Positions 1-5,159 of a stretch of 6,224 nt of DNA are shown piece after piece. The position numbers and the translations under genes were made by a program. This stretch comes from an uncultured Pseudomonadales bacterium. Its GTDB lineage: Bacteria; Pseudomonadota; Gammaproteobacteria; Pseudomonadales; Pseudohongiellaceae. Position 1 is the stretch's first letter, and each line of letters starts with the position of its first letter. A model generated the notes under the pieces. The model was not told the DNA's origin, did no database searches, and was given only the letters and a program-made list of their open reading frames with translations. Where the stretch lies: contig CALKDE010000329.1 in NCBI GenBank assembly GCA_938082955.1, positions 1 through 6,224 on the forward strand. The letters run 5' to 3'.

Positions 1-912
1 ACTTTCAGCGAATAAATTGTCGCCTTTACGCAATCCACCGTACCAATCATTAGTCGGGGTACCGATGGGTATGTAAACGATACCTAGCTCATCATCGGCG
101 CTCATAATGGTCCATGAATTAGTGTTACCCGAATATTCCGCAGAGCCATCCTCCCAAGTGTCATTGCCAAATTCTCCAGCCTGAGGAATCGTCTTGAACA
201 TCCACTCCAAGTCACCGGTAATAGGATTAAAGGCTCTAACATGCCCAGGAGGCATCTCCTTAGTCCGCCCACCATCTAAAACAATGGAATTGACCACAAC
301 TGTGTTATTAGTCACCAAGGGCGGCGAAACCACACCATACTGCGACTTATCAATCTCTCTACCCAGGCCCAAAGACAAATCGATTCGGCCATCGACGCCA
401 AAATTAGTATCTGGCTCCCCTGAGGCAACATCGATCGACCAGAGTGTGGAGTCATTGGTCGCGAAAAATATTCGCTGTTCGCCATCTTCCTCCCAGTAAG
501 CAACACCGCGCGTGTTATAGCCTAAATTAGTCGGCTGCCCTGCTTCCCACGCTCTGGTGTCAAAAACCCATTTTTCAGCACCACTGACAGCATCCAAAGC
601 GACGATTCGGCCAAACGACGTGGGCACATACATCGTGTCGCCCACTACTATGGGTGTTGCTTTATATCCTGCCGGCGTGGCGCGGGCATTGTCATTGGCA
701 ACGTTATTAGCAACGGTTGCATTATCTACGCTATTCCAGCTCCACGCGGTGGTTAGGTTGCTGACATTGCCTGCATCAATCTGGTCCAGGGAAGAATATT
801 TTTGGGAGCCGTTGTCACCGCCGTAACTGGGCCAGTCAGCTCCTTGCGCAGCCACCGTGACCAAGGCAAAAAGTGATGAGATGAGAATCTTTTGAGGTGT
901 TGTTATAAGCAT
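1..912 (-). CDS. PQQ-dependent dehydrogenase, glucose-dehydrogenase type, N-terminal part (runs off left edge)
   Basis: The 304 visible residues start at ATG 912 and continue past base 1 with no stop, so roughly the first half of the protein is seen. Residues 1-24 look like a Sec signal peptide: Lys8, a hydrophobic stretch (ILISSLFALVTVAA), then a likely cut near AQG-A. The mature protein opens with ADWPSYGGD and YSSLDQI..NVSNLTTAW (residues 25-57), the usual start of PQQ eight-bladed propellers. Propeller repeats follow, e.g. ALDAVSGAEKW (105-115) and AFNPITGDLEW (227-237), as does the family block YNTRGVAYW (132-140). The later PPGHVRAF and NSWTIM..DDELGIVYIPIG blocks resemble quinoprotein glucose dehydrogenases rather than methanol dehydrogenases. 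By family, it would oxidise a sugar or alcohol in the periplasm and pass electrons to quinone or a cytochrome. The substrate cannot be told, because the catalytic half is outside the window. A run of five G lies 5 bases before the ATG and may serve as ribosome-binding site. Confidence 0.9.
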   Translation of the reverse strand, partial: MLITTPQKILISSLFALVTVAAQGADWPSYGGDNGSQKYSSLDQIDAGNVSNLTTAWSWNSVDNATVANNVANDNARATPAGYKATPIVVGDTMYVPTSFGRIVALDAVSGAEKWVFDTRAWEAGQPTNLGYNTRGVAYWEEDGEQRIFFATNDSTLWSIDVASGEPDTNFGVDGRIDLSLGLGREIDKSQYGVVSPPLVTNNTVVVNSIVLDGGRTKEMPPGHVRAFNPITGDLEWMFKTIPQAGEFGNDTWEDGSAEYSGNTNSWTIMSADDELGIVYIPIGTPTNDWYGGLRKGDNLFAES

Positions 913-959
913 GCTGCCCCCGGATGATCTGATTTATGTACTTACGAGATACTACCTTA

Positions 960-1050
960 GGGGGTGTTGGATGGGTACTGTAGGAGGGGTTTTTGGTGAT
1001 GTGATTGGGATGATTGCTCGGGTAGGTAATTGTTTTGGGATTCGGTGGGG
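960..1050 (-). promoter_or_regulatory. C-rich, G-poor leader of the PQQ dehydrogenase gene (rut-like)
   Basis: Read on the minus strand, these 91 bases contain 43 C and only 4 G, directly upstream of the PQQ dehydrogenase start. Such a C-over-G bubble is the known signature of Rho utilisation (rut) sites. I infer that RNA from this stretch would be unstructured and could load Rho, either to stop read-through from the tRNA-Ser unit or to control the dehydrogenase from its leader. I could not find a convincing sigma-70 promoter for the dehydrogenase between 913 and 1159. The rest of that gap holds only a short CGGC-TTT-GCCG hairpin (1107-1117). Confidence 0.4.
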
Positions 1051-1161
1051 CACCCGGAGGAATTGACTCGGCAGTTGGCTTGGCTACTTGTCTCAAACCT
1101 GCGCGGCGGCTTTGCCGTCTGTCGAGCCGGAGGCTTCTCACTCGATCCAACAGCGTTAAAT

Positions 1162-1190
1162 AAAAAACCCGACTGGCATCGGGGTTTTTA
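1162..1190 (-). terminator. Rho-independent terminator after tRNA-Ser
   Basis: On the minus strand an A-rich, C-rich arm pairs with TCGGG and a run of six T, across a loop of about six bases (TGCCAG). The stem has one imperfect position. It begins 6 bases after the CCA end of tRNA-Ser, the expected place for its terminator. The A and T tracts on both sides mean it could also work on the plus strand, though no plus-strand gene precedes it. Confidence 0.75.
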
Positions 1191-1195
1191 TTTAT

Positions 1196-1283
1196 TGGCG
1201 GTGAGGGAGGGATTCGAACCCTCGAAGCCTTACGACTTACACACTTTCCAGGCGTGCTCCTTCGGCCACTCGGACACCTCACC
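1196..1283 (-). tRNA. tRNA-Ser (anticodon GGA)
   Basis: This 88-base gene includes the encoded CCA end (1196-1198). The acceptor stem GGTGAGG pairs fully with CCTCACC, followed by discriminator G. The anticodon arm is CACGC / loop CTGGAAA / GTGTG, with U33 and anticodon GGA, reading UCC and UCU serine codons. The long variable arm (AAGTC / GGCTT) marks a class II tRNA, as serine tRNAs must have. The T arm is GAGGG / TTCGAAT / CCCTC. It has its own terminator just downstream and appears to be a single-gene unit. A decayed partial copy lies about 120 bases upstream (1401-1526). Confidence 0.97.
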
Positions 1284-1311
1284 ATAAACTTGTTCACACT
1301 TTGCACGCGTA

Positions 1312-1338
1312 ATTTTAGCTAGCAACGCAAACCTGAAA
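1312..1338 (-). promoter_or_regulatory. Candidate promoter for tRNA-Ser
   Basis: On the minus strand a -10 element TAAAAT (1317-1312) lies about 28 bases before the tRNA. A weak -35 candidate, TTTCAG (1338-1333), stands 15 bases upstream of it, a short spacer. The bases just after the -10 (ACGCGTGC) are GC-rich, as is common for stable-RNA promoters under stringent control. The -10 is reasonable and the -35 is doubtful. Confidence 0.35.
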
Positions 1339-1400
1339 CTTCTATCTGTATAGATATTCCCGGTTCTATTCAGCCAGCACTGTGCTTGTTGATATCAAAA

Positions 1401-1526
1401 CCTTACGACTTACACACTTTCCCGGCGTGCTGGTTATTTCCGGTTTCCTGCCCTCTACCCTGCGGGTCGGCTGGCGCCGCGCTAGATTATTGCAGACAAT
1501 TTAGTCGAGCAGTGCTACACCTCACC
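1401..1526 (-). pseudogene. Decayed second copy of tRNA-Ser (fragment)
   Basis: Bases 1401-1431 match 30 of 31 positions of the intact tRNA-Ser (1228-1258), covering the 3' side of the variable arm, the whole anticodon arm and the end of the D arm. Farther on, 1517-1526 repeats the ten bases ACACCTCACC, the 5' acceptor end of the intact gene (1274-1283), in the same order and orientation. Between the two blocks, about 85 unrelated, partly GC-rich bases replace the 15 bases of D arm. No T arm or 3' acceptor strand is present. The single mismatch (1423) changes the universal U33 to G on the tRNA strand. It therefore cannot fold or work as a tRNA, and is best read as the remnant of a tandem duplication. 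The flanking gap 1284-1400 also holds a dyad TATCT-GTAT-AGATA (1343-1356) of unknown meaning. Confidence 0.7.
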
Positions 1527-1551
1527 GTGTTTTTTCGCATTTTGCGTGCTA

Positions 1552-1580
1552 CAAAAGCGGCGTAACCTTAGCTTACCGCT
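1552..1580 (-). terminator. queF: Probable Rho-independent terminator of the ABC transporter-queF operon
   Basis: On the minus strand AGCGGTAA pairs with TTA-CG-CCGCT across a seven-base loop (GCTAAGG). The stem has a two-base bulge, and TTTTGT follows it. It lies 22 bases after the queF stop, where an operon terminator is expected. The bulge and the short T tract make it moderate rather than strong. Confidence 0.55.
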
Positions 1581-1602
1581 TGGGGGAATTCAAGTTCGCC
1601 CT

Positions 1603-2421
1603 TTACTGCCGGATGAGTCGAGCGTTCACAGAGTCAGAAGTTACCGGCTCGGTGCTTCGGTAGACATTGATATCTAGGCCCCCGCGCCGCAGAAAATTCA
1701 TCCCTACTCTGAGCTCGCTAGGCTGACATGTGAGCATGATGTCGCGGAAGATCCGCTCTGCACACTCCTCGTGATAACCCTGATGCTCACGGAAGGAAAT
1801 CAGGTACTGTAGCAAACTCGATTCGCTAATTTTCTTGCCGGTGTAACGTAGTTCGATGCTAGCCCAGTCTGGCTGACCGGTCACGGGACAGTTTGATCTA
1901 AATAGGTCCGAGTAGAGAATTTCGTCGTCGGCATCTAAATCGGCAATATTAAGTAACTCGGCATCGGGTTGCCGTGCGCCTAGTTCAACATCAATATGAT
2001 CTATACACCTACCTGGCCTTGCACTAAACGCCTCATTCTCTATTTCGTCTAACGGATGTATCACTACCTTTACTTCACAGAGACTTACCAAGGAAAGGTC
2101 ATTCTCGATGAGAGATCTCACAGTCTCCCTATTTTTATAGCGCTCTTGATTCAAGGAATTGAGATAAAGCTTGAGCGACTTCGATTCGACGATGTTTTCT
2201 GATTCCGAGTTAAAATAGAACTCAGCTATCGCGACCTGTGGCTTACCTGAATTATTGAGCCAGGAAAGTTCATAGGCCTGCCAATGATCGAGACCAAACA
2301 TACGAATTTTTTTGTCGATATCTAGCAGCGAGCGACTAGCCCAGCGCGGTATTGGATACAACACATCAGGCTGGTATTTTGGGGGGTGTTCAGTGTGACT
2401 GCCAAGAGGATTATCCGTCAT
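1603..2421 (-). CDS. queF: NADPH-dependent 7-cyano-7-deazaguanine reductase, long (E. coli-type) form
   Basis: QueF reduces the nitrile of preQ0 to the amine preQ1 with two NADPH, in the cytoplasm, the last step before the base is inserted into tRNA for queuosine. The protein has 272 residues, near the roughly 280 of the E. coli enzyme, so it is the two-domain type rather than the short Bacillus form. The N-terminal half carries the QueF motif ESKSLKLYLNS (79-89). The C-terminal half carries FRSNCPVTGQPDWASI with the nucleophile Cys178 and proton donor Asp185, followed by His217-Glu218. These spacings match Cys190, Asp197, His229 and Glu230 of E. coli. It starts 15 bases after the permease stop with no clear ribosome-binding site, so translation may be coupled to the upstream gene. 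It is the last gene of the three-gene operon. Confidence 0.97.
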   Translation of the reverse strand: MTDNPLGSHTEHPPKYQPDVLYPIPRWASRSLLDIDKKIRMFGLDHWQAYELSWLNNSGKPQVAIAEFYFNSESENIVESKSLKLYLNSLNQERYKNRETVRSLIENDLSLVSLCEVKVVIHPLDEIENEAFSARPGRCIDHIDVELGARQPDAELLNIADLDADDEILYSDLFRSNCPVTGQPDWASIELRYTGKKISESSLLQYLISFREHQGYHEECAERIFRDIMLTCQPSELRVGMNFLRRGGLDINVYRSTEPVTSDSVNARLIRQ

Positions 2422-2436
2422 AATATTTCGCAGCTA

Positions 2437-3210
2437 CTAGGTTCTTAGGCCAGTTCCCCTGCGTAATAAAAAAATACAGGAGGTAAACAAAATGACAATG
2501 AAGACACAAAGGATAAAGAACGCCCAAGTGACATCAACATCCGAGGCTCCCAAAATGCCATATCTAAATGTGTTGACCATATAGAATATCGGATTAAGAG
2601 CCGAGATAAACTTCCAAAAAGGAGGTAGTAATTCCACCGAATAAAACACGCCGCCCAGATAGATAAGTGGCGCTAGGACAAAGGTAGGAATAATAGAAAT
2701 GTCATCGAAGCTATTCGCGAACAACGCGTTGATGAAACCGGCAAGCGAGAACACAATAGACGTTAAGAGCACGACTGTAACAGTGATAAATAAATTTTGA
2801 ATTTCAAGGTCAGCAAAAAACAAAGAGATAACGGTTACAATTGTTCCTACGGCCAAGCCTCGCGCCATCCCTCCAACGATAAAGCCAGAGAGAATAATGT
2901 AATTTGGTACCGGGGATACTAATAATTCTTCTACACTATGTTGAAATTTGTGACTAAAAAAAGAAGACACGACGTTCGAATACGAGTTCTGTATTACCGC
3001 CATCATGATCAGACCAGGCACGATAAACTCCATGTACTGGAAGCCGCCCATCTCACCAATGCGGCTACCTACCAAATTGCCAAAAATCACAAAATAGAGC
3101 CCTATGGTAATCGCTGGTGGCACTAGGGTCTGCAGCCAAATTCGAGTAAATCGGCGGATCTCTCTCCTGACTATTGTTTCAAAAGCTATGTATTTATGAT
3201 TCGAGAACAC
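2437..3210 (-). CDS. yadH: ABC-2 type transporter permease, YadH-like
   Basis: This is the inner-membrane half of an ABC exporter partnered with the ATPase encoded just before it. It aligns well from memory with E. coli YadH: RIWLQTLVPPAITIGLYF, GNLVGSRIGEM, FIVPGLIMM, EELLVSPVPNYII, FDDISIIPTFVLAPLIYLGG and a final RRGTGLR. About six membrane segments are visible, near residues 25-45, 61-81, 101-130, 140-163, 171-189 and 230-249. I chose GTG 3210 as the start. It gives 257 residues (YadH has about 256) and is preceded by AGGAAA about 7 bases upstream, overlapping the ATPase stop. The upstream ATG at 3261 would overlap the ATPase gene by 41 bases and add 17 residues not found in the family (MSNCSCPSSK...). 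The transported substrate is not known for this subfamily. Confidence 0.93.
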   Translation of the reverse strand: MFSNHKYIAFETIVRREIRRFTRIWLQTLVPPAITIGLYFVIFGNLVGSRIGEMGGFQYMEFIVPGLIMMAVIQNSYSNVVSSFFSHKFQHSVEELLVSPVPNYIILSGFIVGGMARGLAVGTIVTVISLFFADLEIQNLFITVTVVLLTSIVFSLAGFINALFANSFDDISIIPTFVLAPLIYLGGVFYSVELLPPFWKFISALNPIFYMVNTFRYGILGASDVDVTWAFFILCVFIVILFTSCIFLLRRGTGLRT

Positions 3211-3220
3211 AGTGATTTTC

Positions 3221-4144
3221 CTAATCGTTACTTTCGAGCTTGGACAAGAACAATTGCTCAAGTCTATTCGTCTTGTTTCTCATGCTATCTATTTTAATGT
3301 CAGCTTTACTGAATAAGGCGAACACCTCGTTAATACTAAGACCACCAGAGACCGTTACTTCGATGCAATGCTCATCAACGATTTCGAGACTCGCATTATC
3401 CAATTCCAAGTCAAAGCCTGACGGTATCCGCGAAGTTGTTTCCAAAATATAGACTTGAGAATCGAGTTCATTTAGCAGCTTACGCATACTGGTGTTCTCA
3501 ACTATTTTCCCAGCGTCAATAATCGCGATATTGCGACACAGCTGTTCAGCTTCCTCCAAATAATGTGTCGTCAATATAATCGTTGTGCCGCTGTTGTTTA
3601 TCTCCGTAAGAAACTCCCACATCGATCGACGCAATTCTATGTCGACACCTGCTGTAGGCTCATCCAGTATCAGTAATTTTGGCTCGTGAACGAGTGCTCT
3701 AGCGATCATCAAGCGTCTCTTCATACCACCGGAGAGAGTTCTGGAGCGCTCATCGCGCTTCTCCCATAAGCCTAACTTGCGTAGATACTTTTCGCAGCGC
3801 TGTTCAGCGAGTTTTCGCGGCAAACCGTAGTAACCCGCTTGCGTCATGACGATGTCACGAACTTTCTCGAATAGGCTAAAATTCACTTCCTGGGGTACCA
3901 CACCGAAATCTAGCTTCGTCTCGTAGACGTGCGTATCAACATTCTTGCCAAACACCTCTACCGAGCCCGATGTCTTGTTAACCAGCGTTGAGATCACGCC
4001 AATAGTGGTTGATTTACCCGCCCCGTTGGGTCCCAGCAATGCGAAAAAATCACCTTCCTGTACTTCAAGAGAAATACCCTTGAGCGCCTCGAAACCGTTT
4101 GCGTAGGTTTTTGCCAGGTTTTGAATAGAAATTGCTAAGGTCAT
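3221..4144 (-). CDS. yadG: ABC transporter ATP-binding protein, YadG-like
   Basis: This cytoplasmic ATPase of 307 residues would power the adjacent YadH-like permease. All nucleotide-binding elements are present: Walker A GPNGAGKST (38-46), Q-loop Gln85 in VVPQE, signature LSGGMKRR (137-144), Walker B LLILDEP (157-163) and switch His194 in TTHYLEEAE. The segments NKTSGSVEVFG, AGYYGL, DIELRRSMW and the C-terminal MRNKTNRLEQLF follow E. coli YadG (308 residues) closely across the whole length, so this is the YadG subfamily and not simply a generic DrrA-like protein. It is the first gene of the operon, with the permease starting 10 bases after its stop. No good ribosome-binding site precedes ATG 4144, but the start matches the family. 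Substrate and physiological role are not established. Confidence 0.96.
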   Translation of the reverse strand: MTLAISIQNLAKTYANGFEALKGISLEVQEGDFFALLGPNGAGKSTTIGVISTLVNKTSGSVEVFGKNVDTHVYETKLDFGVVPQEVNFSLFEKVRDIVMTQAGYYGLPRKLAEQRCEKYLRKLGLWEKRDERSRTLSGGMKRRLMIARALVHEPKLLILDEPTAGVDIELRRSMWEFLTEINNSGTTIILTTHYLEEAEQLCRNIAIIDAGKIVENTSMRKLLNELDSQVYILETTSRIPSGFDLELDNASLEIVDEHCIEVTVSGGLSINEVFALFSKADIKIDSMRNKTNRLEQLFLSKLESND

Positions 4145-4194
4145 TAAAAGTAGTCTTTAAGTGTTGTGTTTTCGGCATGCACGTATGCAGCAGG

Positions 4195-4223
4195 AGTATG
4201 TCGATTGTTAATGCGATTGGCAA
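4195..4223 (-). promoter_or_regulatory. yadG: Candidate promoter of the yadGH-queF operon
   Basis: On the minus strand TTGCCA (4223-4218) and CATACT (4200-4195) are separated by 17 bases, matching sigma-70 consensus at 5 of 6 and 4 of 6 positions. It lies 51 bases before the yadG start and downstream of the tRNA-Glu terminator. A dyad GCAT-GCACGT-ATGC (4175-4188) falls at the expected transcription start and could be a regulator site. A second perfect short palindrome, AGAAC-AG-GTTCT (4261-4272), lies upstream of the -35. Confidence 0.5.
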
Positions 4224-4280
4224 CAAAGTGGCCGCGGTATAAGCAGGAATAGCAGGCGTAAGAACAGGTTCTCTAGAAAT

Positions 4281-4305
4281 AGAAAAGCCCGGCGTTAGCC
4301 GGGCT
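4281..4305 (-). terminator. Rho-independent terminator after tRNA-Glu
   Basis: On the minus strand AGCCCGGC pairs perfectly with GCCGGGCT across the four-base loop TAAC, followed by TTTTCT. It lies 8 bases after the tRNA-Glu CCA end and separates that unit from the yadG promoter. Confidence 0.9.
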
Positions 4306-4313
4306 CTTTTATA

Positions 4314-4389
<76 letters not shown>

Positions 4390-4426
4390 AGTGACTTTAC
4401 TTAACTGCTCTCTCAAGCAGCGGGGG

Positions 4427-4455
4427 ATTCTAAGAAGCTTGGCCGGCTCAGTCAA
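4427..4455 (-). promoter_or_regulatory. Strong sigma-70 promoter for tRNA-Glu
   Basis: On the minus strand TTGACT (4455-4450) and TAGAAT (4432-4427) are separated by exactly 17 bases, five of six matches each. The following CCCCCGC is a GC-rich discriminator of the type associated with growth-rate and ppGpp control of stable RNA. The short leader contains a small hairpin, CTGCT / TGAGAG / AGCAG (4405-4420), before the tRNA 5' end. Confidence 0.8.
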
Positions 4456-4801
4456 GAGCTAAGCCTCAATATTCGGATTATTTATGCTAACTTCGCACGA
4501 AATGAGCAGCTTTTTCTGTTTACTAGCAGCCAACGGCTCGATTCGGCAAAAAACGGAGCCTTTGTGAGCGCCCTTGCATTAATCGCAAGTATCCAACACA
4601 CAGTGAACATCTGCTCCACTACCCTAGGTATCTTGACCCTAAAATTGGACTATGCCATCCTCGCATGAGGCTTTGTTCTCTCCAAAGAACTGTAAAAACA
4701 GCGCGGACGTACAGACCTGATTAAATCGGCCGATGCAATCTAGGTGCCGAAAAGAATAAGCCTCTCTAACAGAGGCCGTTGGGGATACTAGGAAACCAGC
4801 C
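4456..4801. other. Divergent intergenic region without a recognisable gene
   Basis: This stretch separates the minus-strand tRNA-Glu unit from the plus-strand gene at 4802. No open frame here is convincing. It contains several short dyads: CTTGC-N7-GCAAG (4573-4589), GTTCT-N6-AGAAC (4675-4690) and CTGT-AAAA-ACAG (4690-4701). A weak plus-strand promoter candidate is TTGACC (4633-4638), 17 bases before CATCCT (4656-4661), whose -10 matches only three of six. I cannot tell whether it holds a small RNA. Confidence 0.5.
4760..4776 (+). promoter_or_regulatory. Hairpin just upstream of the 4802 gene's ribosome-binding site
   Basis: GCCTCT pairs perfectly with AGAGGC across the loop CTAAC. It ends 13 bases before the AGGAAA ribosome-binding site (4790-4795) of the next gene. 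No T tract follows, so it is not a terminator. It could stabilise the messenger end or affect translation, but this is only inference. Confidence 0.4.
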
Positions 4802-5059
4802 ATGAACGATAAGCCTCAGAAGCAAATTGATGATGCTGGCGTAAGCATTGATCAAAAATTGATCGAAGAAGGCACCGCTCAACTCAATAGTGAGATTCAG
4901 GTATTAGAAGCTTGGCTCACCGAGCTCGATTCTTCAGATAAGGAGAATTCCGAGGTGCTAGCCGCCAGAAAATCCTATAAGGATATGTTAAGCAGCCGCA
5001 AGGAAATGCTCAGCACACTCGCAAAACAGGCAAAACTTGAGTCAGTTGGCCAGAACTAA
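4802..5059 (+). CDS. Small hypothetical protein, charged and helical
   Basis: I do not recognise this 85-residue protein. It is supported as a gene by AGGAAA six bases before the ATG, by codon use like its neighbours, and by its place ahead of the dUTPase on the same strand. It has no signal peptide, membrane segment, cysteine or histidine. It is rich in Glu, Lys, Leu and Ser. From about residue 17 to 79 it looks like two amphipathic helices, broken near LDSSDKEN (42-49), with leucine spacing suggestive of a helical hairpin or short coiled coil (e.g. LIEEGTAQLNSEIQVLEAWL). That suggests a cytoplasmic protein that dimerises or binds a partner. No catalytic motif is visible. The dUTPase starts 100 bases downstream with no terminator in between, so the two may share a transcript. 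Confidence 0.75.
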   Translation: MNDKPQKQIDDAGVSIDQKLIEEGTAQLNSEIQVLEAWLTELDSSDKENSEVLAARKSYKDMLSSRKEMLSTLAKQAKLESVGQN

Positions 5060-5112
5060 CCAAAAAAGCGCAGGTATCTGAAGATATAGCTAGAAAGTAC
5101 CGAGCACTACTA

Positions 5113-5159
5113 CTTCCGAACAAACCCAACCGACCCCATTAACCGAAGAACCCACTCCC
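5113..5159 (+). promoter_or_regulatory. C-rich, G-poor leader of the dUTPase, lacking a Shine-Dalgarno
   Basis: Bases 5111-5159 hold 22 C and 4 G, and the ten bases before ATG 5160 are ACCCACTCCC, with no purine-rich ribosome-binding site. The nearest purine run, GAAGAA (5145-5150), is a poor match placed 9 bases from the ATG. Translation may start on an unstructured leader, or the true signals lie elsewhere. No clear promoter is visible in 5060-5159. Confidence 0.4.

Noticed and set aside
194..826. Open frames of 64-101 codons on either strand inside the left-hand gene
   Set aside because: They are out-of-frame shadows of the PQQ dehydrogenase, whose 304-residue reading frame shows strong family motifs.
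960..1050. G-quadruplex on the plus strand
   Set aside because: There are seven or more runs of three or more G, but most are separated by 8-17 bases, outside the usual 1-7 loop limit. The C-rich transcript reading is simpler.
836..1306. 156-codon minus-strand open frame and an 85-codon plus-strand frame (1030-1287)
   Set aside because: Both run through the tRNA-Ser gene and its terminator. The peptides (e.g. REGFEPSK, RIPPSPP) are the typical artefacts of translating a serine tRNA, and the minus frame also overlaps the start of the PQQ dehydrogenase.
1228..1431. 31-base direct repeat read as attL/attR of an integrated element
   Set aside because: Only about 140 bases lie between the copies and no integrase or cargo is present. 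The second, ordered 10-base match makes a decayed duplicate tRNA a better explanation.
4484..4567. 27-residue plus-strand open frame (MLTSHEMSS...)
   Set aside because: It has no ribosome-binding site and no promoter in place, and a frame this short is expected by chance.
4690..4701. LexA-like box CTGTAAAAACAG
   Set aside because: The half-sites are spaced CTG-N6-CAG rather than the CTG-N10-CAG of the gammaproteobacterial SOS box.
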